Source: an uncultured Bacilli bacterium (GTDB taxonomy: Bacteria > Bacillota_I > Bacilli_A > RF39 > UBA660). From it: a DNA stretch of 64,000 nt. Positions 1 to 7,463 of this stretch are shown one piece after another; the first letter of the stretch is position 1, and every line of letters begins with the position of its first letter. The DNA is taken from NCBI GenBank assembly GCA_934102355.1, contig CAKOSO010000001.1:301081-365080 (forward strand). The letters are read 5' to 3'. Below the pieces are notes generated by a model. That model was given only the letters and a program-made list of their open reading frames with translations. It was not told where the DNA came from and ran no database searches. A program made the position numbers and the translations under genes.

Positions 1-1056
1 GTAAAAGAATTAATAAAAACAGTAGTAGAAGAAGAAAGCAAAAGATATGGTTTTAATATCAACTGCAAAGCAATAACCCCTATTTATATTTATAAAGAAA
101 ACTTAAGTCAAAAAACAAAATTAATAACTTATTATAAAGCTGCTATATCAGTCCTTCCATATTATGGAATACAAACCAAAAACAAATCTAATATTTCAAT
201 TGCACTAGTGTTCTTAAATAGATATAAAAGTCATATATTCAATACCAACAATATATTTGAATACCTATATACTGCTTATCATGAAATAAGGCATATTCTA
301 CAAGAAGAAACAAAAATAAAACCTGATATTAATAGATTATCAATAATTATGCAAGAGTTAACAGATTACACAACTGTTGATTATTATATAAATCACGATT
401 CATTCTCTTTTGAAATAGATGCTATAGAATATGGAATAATTATGGCAGAAAAATTATTAAAAAACAATGGTTTATATGAAGAAAATATAGGAGTCATAGA
501 AAAGAAAAAAACAACACTTGAAATAGAAAAAATAAAATTTGACTTTGACAACATATTTGAAAAACTCGATAAGAATATCAAACAATATAAAGCAAAAAAT
601 GAAATTTATACAAATGCTGAAGGAATGAATTTAATAGATGCACTATATAATGATGATTTTTCATTAAGAACGATTGATGAAATAATTAACAACACATACT
701 TCAACTTTTTAGATGAACAAACAAGATATAAAATTCTTTCATCAAATGTAATACTTAATTCATTAAATGGGCAATTAATAAGTGATGCAGCAAAAATAGA
801 ACTAGAAAATGCATATTTATATTACATTAAAGAACAAAATCAAAAATTAGCAAAAATTAATAATTTAAAGCAAAACATTAATTCAAAAAAATTAAATGAA
901 AAAACGCAAGAAAAAATAGCAAGAAATATTTACAAAAAAACAACAAATGTATTATCTCTAATTGATTTAAATGATGAAAAAGACTATATCACTAAATGTT
1001 TAGAAGCAAAAAAAGAATTATTTTATGAAAGTGTAAAAAGCAATAAAACAAGATAA
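1..1056 (+). CDS. Unrecognised protein with HExxH motif, 5'-truncated
   Basis: The frame is open from the first base of the window to the TAA at 1054-1056 (351 visible codons), so the true start lies upstream; the GTG at 208 is internal and has no Shine-Dalgarno. The visible part contains H-E-I-R-H (codons at 280-294, visible residues 94-98), which has the HExxH form of zinc metallopeptidases and sits in a helix-like context. The C-terminal half is Lys/Glu/Asn-rich and probably helical. No family is recognised. The zincin reading rests on the five-residue motif alone; no third zinc ligand was identified. A strong hairpin terminator follows at once. Confidence 0.6.
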   Translation, partial: VKELIKTVVEEESKRYGFNINCKAITPIYIYKENLSQKTKLITYYKAAISVLPYYGIQTKNKSNISIALVFLNRYKSHIFNTNNIFEYLYTAYHEIRHILQEETKIKPDINRLSIIMQELTDYTTVDYYINHDSFSFEIDAIEYGIIMAEKLLKNNGLYEENIGVIEKKKTTLEIEKIKFDFDNIFEKLDKNIKQYKAKNEIYTNAEGMNLIDALYNDDFSLRTIDEIINNTYFNFLDEQTRYKILSSNVILNSLNGQLISDAAKIELENAYLYYIKEQNQKLAKINNLKQNINSKKLNEKTQEKIARNIYKKTTNVLSLIDLNDEKDYITKCLEAKKELFYESVKSNKTR

Positions 1057-1085
1057 AAAAGCAAACACGATTTGTGTTTGCTTTT
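1056..1085. terminator. Bidirectional intrinsic terminator
   Basis: An 8-bp perfect stem GCAAACAC/GTGTTTGC (1061-1068 and 1074-1081) with a 5-base loop is flanked by an A-run on the left and a T-run on the right. It can end both the plus-strand gene ending at 1056 and the minus-strand gene ending at 1097. Confidence 0.85.
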
Positions 1086-1096
1086 AACTTTCTATA

Positions 1097-1738
1097 TTAT
1101 GCTTGTGTATAAACAATTGAGAATCCAAGATTTGAGATTGTTACTTCACCTTTTGGAAGTTCTGCATCTGTTACATCATCTTTATAAGTTAATTTAAGAA
1201 TTGAAGCTGCATGACCACCTTTTGGAAGTGAATCGCCCACTGCAAATGGCCTATTAACACCACCATTTTCACGTACAAGAGTATACTCTAAATGATCGCA
1301 TACATTCTTAGCGTCAGCTTCAGCATTATCACCAGTTCCTGTACATATTGGAGTTGGAAGTTCAAATGTTGAAATCTTAGCATCGAATGAACCTCTATTT
1401 AGAACAAAAAAATACATTTCTGCATAATCACCAGGAGTCTTAAATGTTACTTCCCAATCACTTACTGTTGTATCAGTTAATGTTGCTTTTTTTACAACTG
1501 TTGTAGTTGAAGCAATTCCACTTTGTCTTCGTTGTGTATTACCTATAGAAACATCAACTTCACCTGGAGTAATAGCTGTAATATCTGTACTAAATCCAAT
1601 ATTCCAAGATGAAGCTTCAACCTTTGCAGTACCATTGATATTTAATGTTGTTGTAAATGCTGCAAATCCTACTCCTACAACTACTATCATTGCTATTAAT
1701 GCAACTAGTACTCCTATTTTAAATCCTTTGTCGTTCAT
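1097..1738 (-). CDS. Exported protein, TasA/camelysin-like architecture
   Basis: A 213-residue protein. Residues 8-28 form one hydrophobic segment, followed by A-A-F-T-T-T and a short beta-type repeat (L-N-I-N-G-T-A-K-V). The rest is Thr/Gly/Val-rich and beta-sheet-like, with two cysteines in the middle. This layout (N-terminal export signal ending near A-F, then a beta-sandwich) resembles TasA/CalY-type secreted matrix proteins, which are released by the SipW signal peptidase; I see no SipW gene here. There is no LPxTG-type sorting signal. The Shine-Dalgarno AAAGGAAAG precedes the ATG. A -10 TATACT lies at 1801-1806, preceded by a TTGCAA with only 15 bp spacing. It appears monocistronic. Secretion is well supported; the family assignment is tentative. 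Confidence 0.6.
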   Translation of the reverse strand: MNDKGFKIGVLVALIAMIVVVGVGFAAFTTTLNINGTAKVEASSWNIGFSTDITAITPGEVDVSIGNTQRRQSGIASTTTVVKKATLTDTTVSDWEVTFKTPGDYAEMYFFVLNRGSFDAKISTFELPTPICTGTGDNAEADAKNVCDHLEYTLVRENGGVNRPFAVGDSLPKGGHAASILKLTYKDDVTDAELPKGEVTISNLGFSIVYTQA

Positions 1739-1849
1739 TTTTTATTTCTTTCCTTTCTATATATTTGTATCGGCACTTATTTTACTACCGTACTATATTA
1801 AGTATATCACACTTTATATTTTTGCAAATAGATTTTCAAAAAAAAATAA

Positions 1850-1888
1850 AAAAATATTAGAAGTATAAAATTACTTTCTAATATTTTT
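1850..1888 (-). terminator. Intrinsic terminator of the GNAT gene
   Basis: A long AT-rich inverted repeat (1851-1865 against 1871-1888, one bulge) overlaps the TAA of the upstream minus-strand gene and is followed on that strand by a long T-run (1839-1850). Confidence 0.75.
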
Positions 1889-2341
1889 CTTATAGTAAGG
1901 ATTTTCTAACTTATAAATTTCTTTACCAATCTTTTCATATCCACAAGAAAAAGCAACCTTCATGCTTGGAATATTATCATCTGCTATCTTAAGTTTTATA
2001 GATCTTATGTCAGTATTATCAAATAAATATTCACTAGTTTCACTTAATATTTTTTTTCCGTAATCATGTCCTCTTCTGCTTTCATCAACTGCAGCTCTTA
2101 AATAAACTGAATAATCTTCCAAATTAACCTCGCCTATTTCTATATATCCAACCAAGCCATTATTATCACTAACGAGAAAAGCCCTGCCAAATTTTTCTTT
2201 TGAAACTAAAGGAGAAAGCAATCCTTGAAATCTTTTTTTTATTGAAGGATCACCATTTAACTTTTTAAAAAAGGAAATATGGAAACTATTTTTCTTATCA
2301 AACTTAACTAACTTTAATGTTTGTAATTCTATATCTTCCAT
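1871..2341 (-). CDS. GNAT family N-acetyltransferase
   Basis: A 156-residue protein with GNAT features: a central strand with L-V-G-Y-I-E-I, then the acetyl-CoA pyrophosphate-binding segment R-R-G-H-D-Y-G-K (R/Q-x-x-G-x-G/A type), and the N-I-P-S-M-K helix near the C-terminus. The family transfers acetyl groups from acetyl-CoA to amines; the substrate cannot be read from sequence. It starts 2 bp after the stop of the lipoprotein gene and is the third gene of the yidD-lipoprotein-GNAT operon. A terminator overlaps its stop codon. Confidence 0.85.
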   Translation of the reverse strand: MEDIELQTLKLVKFDKKNSFHISFFKKLNGDPSIKKRFQGLLSPLVSKEKFGRAFLVSDNNGLVGYIEIGEVNLEDYSVYLRAAVDESRRGHDYGKKILSETSEYLFDNTDIRSIKLKIADDNIPSMKVAFSCGYEKIGKEIYKLENPYYKKNIRK

Positions 2342-2343
2342 AA

Positions 2344-3207
2344 CTAATAAGTTTCCTTAGAAATAAGTGAAATATTTTCATGCATCAATGATAAGAAATC
2401 TTCATTTTTATTCAAATCATCTTCTTTAATAGTTTCTAAACTTCTAAATGTTATAACTTCAGCTTTTGCATCTTTAATTCTATCAAGTAAATCACTACCA
2501 CTATAATATTCAGGAACAAATACATAACTTAGGCTTCCATTATTATACAAATCAAGAGCTTTATCAACATTTTCAACATCTTCTTTGCCATCTTTAGTTA
2601 AATTTATAACTTCAAATCCATATTTACTCAAAAAATTCATAGTTTCATCAATACAAACAATTCTTTTATCAACAGAATTATCTGCAACAACCTTTAATGA
2701 AGATTCAAGCGCTGCAACATCAACCTTTAAAGCTTCATATCTTTCATCAATATCTTCTTTTACAAACTTATTGCTAATATATGATTTCAATTCATTTTTT
2801 ACATTTTGAGCTAACATCAAAAAGTTAGATGGATTTAACCAAACATCAGAGTATGTATTATAAGAATCAATTCCATAAGATGCATCTATAATTTTAAGAT
2901 TCTTATTTAAATTAAGCATTGTTTTTGCATAATCCCTCGTTGTAGATTTAGCACCATTATAAATAAGTAAATCATTTTTACTATAATCCTTTAATTGCTT
3001 ATCAGTTAATTTATAATCATCTTGATTAACCCCAGCTGGATACATATTAAACACCTTAGAATTATCTCCATAAAGTTTATTAGTAATATACTCAATTGGA
3101 TAATTAGTAGTAACTATGTTAATATTTTCCATATCATACCTTTTAAAACAGCCAGTTAAAATAAATAAAGATAAAAAACATATAGCAATAAATAAATACT
3201 TTTTCAT
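2344..3207 (-). CDS. ZnuA/TroA-like lipoprotein lacking metal-ligand histidines
   Basis: A 287-residue lipoprotein: lysine N-terminus, hydrophobic core, lipobox L-T-G-C with Cys20. The body follows the TroA/ZnuA substrate-binding fold: I-V-T-T-N-Y-P-I-E-Y near the start, a P-A-G-x-x-x-x-x-Y-K segment where zinc binders have P-x-G-x-D-P-H-x-Y-E, and S-D-V-W-L-N-P where they have D-P-H-V-W-L-D-P. Both histidines of these motifs are absent, so classical zinc or manganese binding is doubtful. No metal permease or ATPase gene is adjacent. The start overlaps the yidD stop by 4 bp (ATGA). It could be a degenerate binding protein or one with a different ligand. Confidence 0.75.
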   Translation of the reverse strand: MKKYLFIAICFLSLFILTGCFKRYDMENINIVTTNYPIEYITNKLYGDNSKVFNMYPAGVNQDDYKLTDKQLKDYSKNDLLIYNGAKSTTRDYAKTMLNLNKNLKIIDASYGIDSYNTYSDVWLNPSNFLMLAQNVKNELKSYISNKFVKEDIDERYEALKVDVAALESSLKVVADNSVDKRIVCIDETMNFLSKYGFEVINLTKDGKEDVENVDKALDLYNNGSLSYVFVPEYYSGSDLLDRIKDAKAEVITFRSLETIKEDDLNKNEDFLSLMHENISLISKETY

Positions 3208-3428
3208 TTTTTTACATTCCTTTCAGGTACCGGATCATACCCCATCGTTCCCCAAGGAGAACATCTAAATATTCTTTTTACTGATAAATAAAATCCTTTG
3301 AAAAATCCATGAGTTTCTAATGCTTCAATTGCATAATTTGAACAAGTTGGATAATGCCTACACATACTATGCCATGGACCAGGAATTTTTTGATAAATCT
3401 TTATCAAGAAAATCAGGATATATTTCAT
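3204..3428 (-). CDS. yidD: Membrane protein insertion efficiency factor YidD
   Basis: 74 residues with the full YidD signature: I-Y-Q-K near residue 13, the C-R-H-Y-P-T-C-S-x-Y-A segment, the G-x-x-K-R-x-x-R-C-x-P-W helix, and G-Y-D-P-V-P at the end. YidD is a small membrane-associated helper of the YidC/Sec insertion route. GGTGAT lies 3 bases before the ATG. It is the first gene of an operon with a lipoprotein and a GNAT enzyme, driven by a sigma-A-type promoter at 3444-3472. Its stop overlaps the next start. Confidence 0.95.
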   Translation of the reverse strand: MKYILIFLIKIYQKIPGPWHSMCRHYPTCSNYAIEALETHGFFKGFYLSVKRIFRCSPWGTMGYDPVPERNVKK

Positions 3429-3443
3429 TATATCACCACTATC

Positions 3444-3472
3444 ATTTTACTATTAAAAAGCCAATTTATCAA
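3444..3472 (-). promoter_or_regulatory. Sigma-A-type promoter for yidD operon
   Basis: On the minus strand, TTGATA (3467-3472), a 17-bp spacer and TAAAAT (3444-3449) lie just upstream of the yidD ribosome binding site. Confidence 0.65.
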
Positions 3473-3525
3473 CGAAATAGTATTATTTTTTAAAAAACTA
3501 TGTTATATTAAAGATGGTGATAACT

Positions 3526-4194
3526 ATGAAAAAACTTTTAGAAACTCTAAATATCAAACCCAAAAACATAAGTTTATATGAGCAAGCATTTACTCATAAC
3601 TCTTATATGCACGAACATAATTTAAACAAGTCATATGAAACATTAGAGTTTCTAGGAGATGCCATTGTTGATTTAGTTGTTTCAGACTATTTATACAAAA
3701 CAGATAAATATCATGAAGGTGAAATGACAAAGTTAAGAGCAAGCTATGTATGTGAAAATGCCTTATACGAATACGCAAATAACTTAAATTTTGGAGAATA
3801 TATAAAACTAGGTATAGGTGAAAAGAAAAATGGCGGAAACAAAAAGAAAGCAATTCTAGCCGATGTATTTGAATCATTCATCGCTGCAATATATCTTGAC
3901 TTAGGATTTGAAAAAGCAAAAGAAGTAAGCTCAAAAATAATTGTTCCATACATTGAAGATAAGCACATTCTATTATTCAACGACTACAAATCAGCTCTTC
4001 AAGAAGCAGTACAAACAGATAAACAATCATTAATTTATGAACTAATAAATGAAGAAGGTCCATCTCATAAAAAGAAATTTAAAATAGCAGTAAAAGTTGA
4101 TGACATAGTATACGGAATTGGAAATGGAACATCAAAAAAAGAAGCAGAACAAAATGCAGCAAAAAAAGCTCTAGAAATGTTAGCAAAAAAATAA
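3526..4194 (+). CDS. rnc: Ribonuclease III
   Basis: A 222-residue enzyme that cleaves double-stranded RNA in rRNA maturation and mRNA decay. The RNase III domain shows the signature E-T-L-E-F-L-G-D-A (Glu41, Asp45) and A-D-V-F-E-S-F (Asp113, Glu116), which supply the metal-binding acidic residues. A C-terminal double-stranded-RNA-binding domain covers about 155-221. I start at 3526, not the upstream in-frame ATG at 3514, because GATGGTGAT sits 4 bases before 3526 and an extended -10 (TGTTATATT, ending 3509) would put the transcript start near 3516. In Bacillus, rnc sits beside smc/ftsY; here it stands alone between yidD and rpmF. Confidence 0.95.
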   Translation: MKKLLETLNIKPKNISLYEQAFTHNSYMHEHNLNKSYETLEFLGDAIVDLVVSDYLYKTDKYHEGEMTKLRASYVCENALYEYANNLNFGEYIKLGIGEKKNGGNKKKAILADVFESFIAAIYLDLGFEKAKEVSSKIIVPYIEDKHILLFNDYKSALQEAVQTDKQSLIYELINEEGPSHKKKFKIAVKVDDIVYGIGNGTSKKEAEQNAAKKALEMLAKK

Positions 4195-4214
4195 TAGCCC
4201 TGAGGCTATTTTTT
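4193..4214. terminator. Bidirectional terminator between rnc and rpmF
   Basis: The stem AATAGCC/GGCTATT (4193-4199, 4204-4210) has a 4-base loop and T-runs on both strands. It overlaps the rnc stop codon and serves the convergent rpmF as well. Confidence 0.85.
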
Positions 4215-4228
4215 AATTAATAAAAAAA

Positions 4229-4411
4229 CTATTTTTGTTTTTCTTCGATTACTTTATTTCCTTTATAAGACCCACATGCTTTACAAACACGATGTGGCTT
4301 AACAACAGCACCACAGCTTGGACATTTAGTAGTTTGTTTTGCTGTCAATGCCATATGTGCTCTACGAGTTCTTTGACTAGTCTTAGAAACTTTTCTTGCT
4401 GGAACTGCCAT
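4229..4411 (-). CDS. rpmF: 50S ribosomal protein L32
   Basis: 60 residues of typical bL32: M-A-V-P-A-R-K-x-S-K at the start, the basic R-R-A-H segment, then two CxxC pairs (C-P-S-C near 31-34 and C-K-A-C near 44-47) that form the zinc-binding C+ version. It has a strong GGAG Shine-Dalgarno and its own promoter. It is convergent with rnc, sharing the terminator. Confidence 0.97.
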   Translation of the reverse strand: MAVPARKVSKTSQRTRRAHMALTAKQTTKCPSCGAVVKPHRVCKACGSYKGNKVIEEKQK

Positions 4412-4470
4412 ATTATCACTCCTTCACCTGATATTTAGCTAATACGCCATTGCTTTTTAAATTATATAAT

Positions 4471-4499
4471 AAAATTTAATAAAAAACAATCTTTTTTTT
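4471..4499 (-). promoter_or_regulatory. Sigma-A-type promoter for rpmF
   Basis: On the minus strand, TTGTTT (4494-4499), 17 bp, and a consensus TATAAT (4471-4476) lie about 60 bp upstream of the L32 start. Confidence 0.65.
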
Positions 4500-4504
4500 A
4501 AACT

Positions 4505-5233
4505 TCAGCCAATTTGTTTCAAAAAATCTTTAGATTTCATATAAAGCCCAGTATATCTGTCATAATATTTTTCTAAAAACATATTAATTTCTTTCTTATT
4601 TTTATCAAGTATATTTAATTCTTTAATCTTATTTATATCAACATAATAAAACATTCTAAGTAATTTTATTGTTTTAGGATCAACAATATACTCATTAGTA
4701 TAACAAGATGAACATACATATCCGCCATGATCACCAGATATAGTAACTATACTTTCACTACTACCACATATACTACAACAATCAAGTCTTGGCATAACCC
4801 CTAAATAATAAAGATACTTTAACTCAACTATATTAGTAATAATTGCTTCATCAAAACCATTTTCTATTTTTAATAAAGTTGCCTCTAAAATATCGAATAT
4901 ATCATCACTAGAAGCTTCCTTCAAAACTTGATTAGTTAAATCCAATAAATAAGATGCATATCCTATTTTATTTAAATCACTTTTAATTTCTTTAAACCAA
5001 TCTATAACATCAACACTAATCAAAGTAGATAAACCATCTTCCTTATAATAAATATTAAAATACCCATAAGTAAATTTCATACTTACACTTCTAAGCTTAC
5101 TCTTTAAATTTCTACACCCTTTAGAAATTACTCCTATTTTACCATGTTCTTTTGTTAAAACATTTAAAACCTTACTAGATTCACTATAATTAGTTTCACT
5201 TAAAATTATACCTTTAACCTTCTCTATCACCAT
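4505..5233 (-). CDS. recO: DNA repair protein RecO
   Basis: 242 residues. An N-terminal OB-fold (about 1-80: G-I-I-L-S-E-T-N-Y-x-E-x-S-x-x-L) is followed by a helical domain and a zinc finger made of two CxxC pairs (C-S-I-C near 156 and C-S-S-C near 174). RecO anneals single strands and loads RecA with RecR and RecF in gap repair. Its ATG lies inside the last 20 bp of yqzL, so it is translationally coupled to it. It is the distal gene of the era cluster, in the same order as Bacillus (era-yqzL-recO). Confidence 0.95.
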   Translation of the reverse strand: MVIEKVKGIILSETNYSESSKVLNVLTKEHGKIGVISKGCRNLKSKLRSVSMKFTYGYFNIYYKEDGLSTLISVDVIDWFKEIKSDLNKIGYASYLLDLTNQVLKEASSDDIFDILEATLLKIENGFDEAIITNIVELKYLYYLGVMPRLDCCSICGSSESIVTISGDHGGYVCSSCYTNEYIVDPKTIKLLRMFYYVDINKIKELNILDKNKKEINMFLEKYYDRYTGLYMKSKDFLKQIG

Positions 5234-5315
5234 TAGGTTTTTCTATTCCTTTCAATAAAATATAATATCTTAAATCACCAGTCATCTTAAATAATTCCCA
5301 TAAATGTTTGTCCAT
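5214..5315 (-). CDS. yqzL: YqzL-like 33-residue protein
   Basis: A 33-codon gene too short for standard ORF calling. It begins ATG at 5315 after GGTGAT (spacing 3) and ends with TAA at 5214, 20 bp inside recO. The product starts M-D-K-H-L-W-E-L-F-K-M-T-G and continues D-L-R-Y-Y-I-L-L-K. That matches the YqzL pattern (W-x-x-F-x-x-T-G-x-x-x-x-Y-L-L-F/L-K) of spore-forming Firmicutes, and the position between era and recO is where yqzL lies in Bacillus subtilis. Its function is unknown. The identification rests on pattern plus synteny. Confidence 0.85.
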   Translation of the reverse strand: MDKHLWELFKMTGDLRYYILLKGIEKPNGDREG

Positions 5316-5344
5316 ACTATCACCATTAATATAATGGTCATTTA

Positions 5345-6229
5345 TTAATTATCTAATTCATCAAGTCCTAATTCTTTTAATTTCTCTAAACTATTTCTCC
5401 AATTATCAACAGTTTTAACATATAATTCTAAGTAAACTTTAACACCAAGCATTTCTTCAATATCAACTCTTGCTAATGAACCAATCTTTTTAAGCATTGC
5501 TCCGTTTTTTCCAATAATTATTTTTTTTAAATTATCTCTATCAACAATAATTAAAGCATTTATGCAACACTTTTTCTTCTTAAATTCCATATTTTCGACC
5601 ATACAAGTAACTGCATGAGGAACTTCTTCTTTTGTCAAAGCAAGAACTTTCTCACGAATAAGTTCTGCTACCATAAATTTTTCAGAAACATTTGTTAATT
5701 CACCATCATCAAAATATTTAACATCATCTTTAAGGTGAGTTTTAATAACGTTTAGTAATTCTTTAGTATTTATACTCTTTAATGAAGAAATGGGAACTAT
5801 ATCTAAAAAATTATACAAATCTTTTAACTTTTCTATCTCTTTAATAAGTATTTCCTTATTTATTCTATCAACCTTATTTAAAACTAAAATTACATCTTTT
5901 TTCTCATCCTTTAGTTTTTCTAAAATCTTTTGATCATTAGCTCCAAAACCAGAAGCAATATCAACCACAAATAAAACTAAATCATTTTCAAAAGAACTAT
6001 AAGCCTTTTTATTTAAAATATTTAAAAGCTCACTAGAAGCCTTACTAATTCCTGGAGTATCCACAAAAACAATCTGAACATCATCTTCATTATATATCCC
6101 ATAAATAATATTTCTTGTAGTACCAACCTTATCACTTGTAATAGCAACCTTCCTATTAATTAAATTATTAATAAGTGTACTCTTACCTACATTTGGTCTT
6201 CCTACTATACTTACAAATCCACTTCTCAT
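5345..6229 (-). CDS. era: GTPase Era
   Basis: A 294-residue ribosome-assembly GTPase. The GTPase domain shows G1 G-R-P-N-V-G-K-S-T (10-18), the T-T-R switch, D-T-P-G (G3), N-K-V-D (G4) and S-S-L-K (G5). The C-terminal KH domain (about 200-290) carries G-K-N-G-A-M-L-K-K-I-G, which binds the 3' end of 16S rRNA. It starts 1 bp after the cdd stop region, with GAGGAGGA upstream. Part of the ybeY-dgkA-cdd-era-yqzL-recO run. Confidence 0.97.
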   Translation of the reverse strand: MRSGFVSIVGRPNVGKSTLINNLINRKVAITSDKVGTTRNIIYGIYNEDDVQIVFVDTPGISKASSELLNILNKKAYSSFENDLVLFVVDIASGFGANDQKILEKLKDEKKDVILVLNKVDRINKEILIKEIEKLKDLYNFLDIVPISSLKSINTKELLNVIKTHLKDDVKYFDDGELTNVSEKFMVAELIREKVLALTKEEVPHAVTCMVENMEFKKKKCCINALIIVDRDNLKKIIIGKNGAMLKKIGSLARVDIEEMLGVKVYLELYVKTVDNWRNSLEKLKELGLDELDN

Positions 6230-6230
6230 T

Positions 6231-6617
6231 TTATTTTAAATCCTCCTCAGTAAAAGGATAAGGACATAAATCACTAACTAAAAACCTTTTTTCTTCGCCA
6301 TTAGTATTCATACATAAAACTTCACAATCATTATCAAAAAATTCCATAATAACTTGCCTGCAAAGAAAACACGGAGTACCTACACTATCACCATTAACCA
6401 TTATATTTATACTCTTAAAATCTCCCTTTTTATATCCATGTGAAATAGCAGATAATATTGCAGATCTTTCAGCACACATAGAAGCACCGTATGATGCATT
6501 TTCAACATTAACCCCAAAAAAACTAGAACCATCTTTCATAACAACTATACAAGATACCTTATAATTAGAATAAGGAGCATAAGAATTTTTTTGTAAATCT
6601 AATAACTTTTCATACAT
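6231..6617 (-). CDS. cdd: Cytidine deaminase
   Basis: A 128-residue enzyme that deaminates (deoxy)cytidine to (deoxy)uridine in pyrimidine salvage. The zinc site is visible: C-A-E-R (zinc Cys and proton-shuttle Glu) and P-C-F-L-C-R with two further zinc cysteines; A-P-Y-S-N-Y-K-V and N-V-E-N-A-S-Y-G are family motifs. I start at 6617, 5 bp after the dgkA stop, because AGGTGAT precedes that ATG by 4 bases; the GTG at 6626 would fall inside that Shine-Dalgarno. Confidence 0.96.
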   Translation of the reverse strand: MYEKLLDLQKNSYAPYSNYKVSCIVVMKDGSSFFGVNVENASYGASMCAERSAILSAISHGYKKGDFKSINIMVNGDSVGTPCFLCRQVIMEFFDNDCEVLCMNTNGEEKRFLVSDLCPYPFTEEDLK

Positions 6618-6622
6618 AAATA

Positions 6623-7021
6623 TCACCTAAACAATAATATAATTTTTGGAATAAAAATAATCAATACAATAATTAAATGAAAAATAGAAAAAACAGCAAC
6701 CGCGCCACTTGCAGCATCTTTAGCATGCTTTGCATCTTCCTTTTTTTCTTTAGTAATTAAATTAACTGAGGCTTCAATTGCAGTATTTAAAAGCTCAATA
6801 CACAAAGTTGCACCAATTAAAACAACTATAATAAGTCTTTCAGTATAACTAACATTAAGAACTATTCCAAGTAACAATTCTAAAATACCAAAAATTATTA
6901 ATAAAAACAAATTTTTTTCATGATAAAAAGCATATCTCAATCCATCAAATGAATACTTAAAAGACAACAAATATCTTTTAAAACTTTTTTCTTTAAATTT
7001 ATCTTTCGATTTTTTTTGCAT
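6623..7021 (-). CDS. dgkA: Diacylglycerol/undecaprenol kinase
   Basis: 132 residues with three predicted membrane helices (about 36-55, 60-85, 108-130). It carries the DgkA signature E-L-L-N-T-A-I-E-A on helix 2 and A-K-D-A-A-S-G-A-V on the next loop. In Firmicutes this enzyme phosphorylates undecaprenol, recycling the lipid carrier for wall synthesis; that role is from the family. A strong AGGAGG lies inside the end of ybeY, and the two genes overlap by 23 bp. The neighbours ybeY and cdd are conserved. Confidence 0.93.
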   Translation of the reverse strand: MQKKSKDKFKEKSFKRYLLSFKYSFDGLRYAFYHEKNLFLLIIFGILELLLGIVLNVSYTERLIIVVLIGATLCIELLNTAIEASVNLITKEKKEDAKHAKDAASGAVAVFSIFHLIIVLIIFIPKIILLFR

Positions 7022-7463
7022 TTAATATTTCCTCCTGTTTAGCAAACATAATTTTTTCATCTTCTTTTTTCATATGATCATAGCCTAACAAATGTAAAAT
7101 ACCATGGACTGATAAAAATGATAACTCTCTTCTTAAAGAATGTCCATATTCTAAAGCTTGTTCACGAGCTTTATCAATAGAAATGTAAATATCACCAAGC
7201 ATTCTAACATTAGATAGTTCCTCTTCCTTATTATCTTCAAGAGCAAAACTAATTACATCAGTAGTCCTATCAACATTTCTATATTCCTTATTTAGTTTAT
7301 GTATATAATCATTATCTACAAAAATAACATTAAAATTTGCATTCTTAACTTTTTCAACTTTTAAAGCATACTTTAAAACACGTTTAATATCCTTTAAATA
7401 AGAAGAAATATCAAAATCTGTTAAATTACAAATTTCAAATTTATTTAAACCACCAAAAACCAT
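6999..7463 (-). CDS. ybeY: Endoribonuclease YbeY
   Basis: 154 residues ending with the zinc motif H-G-I-L-H-L-L-G-Y-D-H (His120, His124, His130). D-R-T-T-D-V-I-S-F and L-G-D-I-Y-I-S are also typical. YbeY acts in 16S rRNA 3'-end maturation and ribosome quality control. GGAGG precedes the ATG. It overlaps the 3' end of the VanZ-like gene by 19 bp. Confidence 0.96.
   Translation of the reverse strand: MVFGGLNKFEICNLTDFDISSYLKDIKRVLKYALKVEKVKNANFNVIFVDNDYIHKLNKEYRNVDRTTDVISFALEDNKEEELSNVRMLGDIYISIDKAREQALEYGHSLRRELSFLSVHGILHLLGYDHMKKEDEKIMFAKQEEILNAKKIER

Noticed and set aside
208..1056. Start of the first gene at 208
   Set aside because: The frame is open to base 1, the GTG at 208 has no Shine-Dalgarno, and the residues before it continue smoothly.
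1635..1868. 77-codon plus-strand ORF over the exported-protein gene start
   Set aside because: It is antisense to the N-terminus and promoter of a well-supported gene, with no ribosome binding site.
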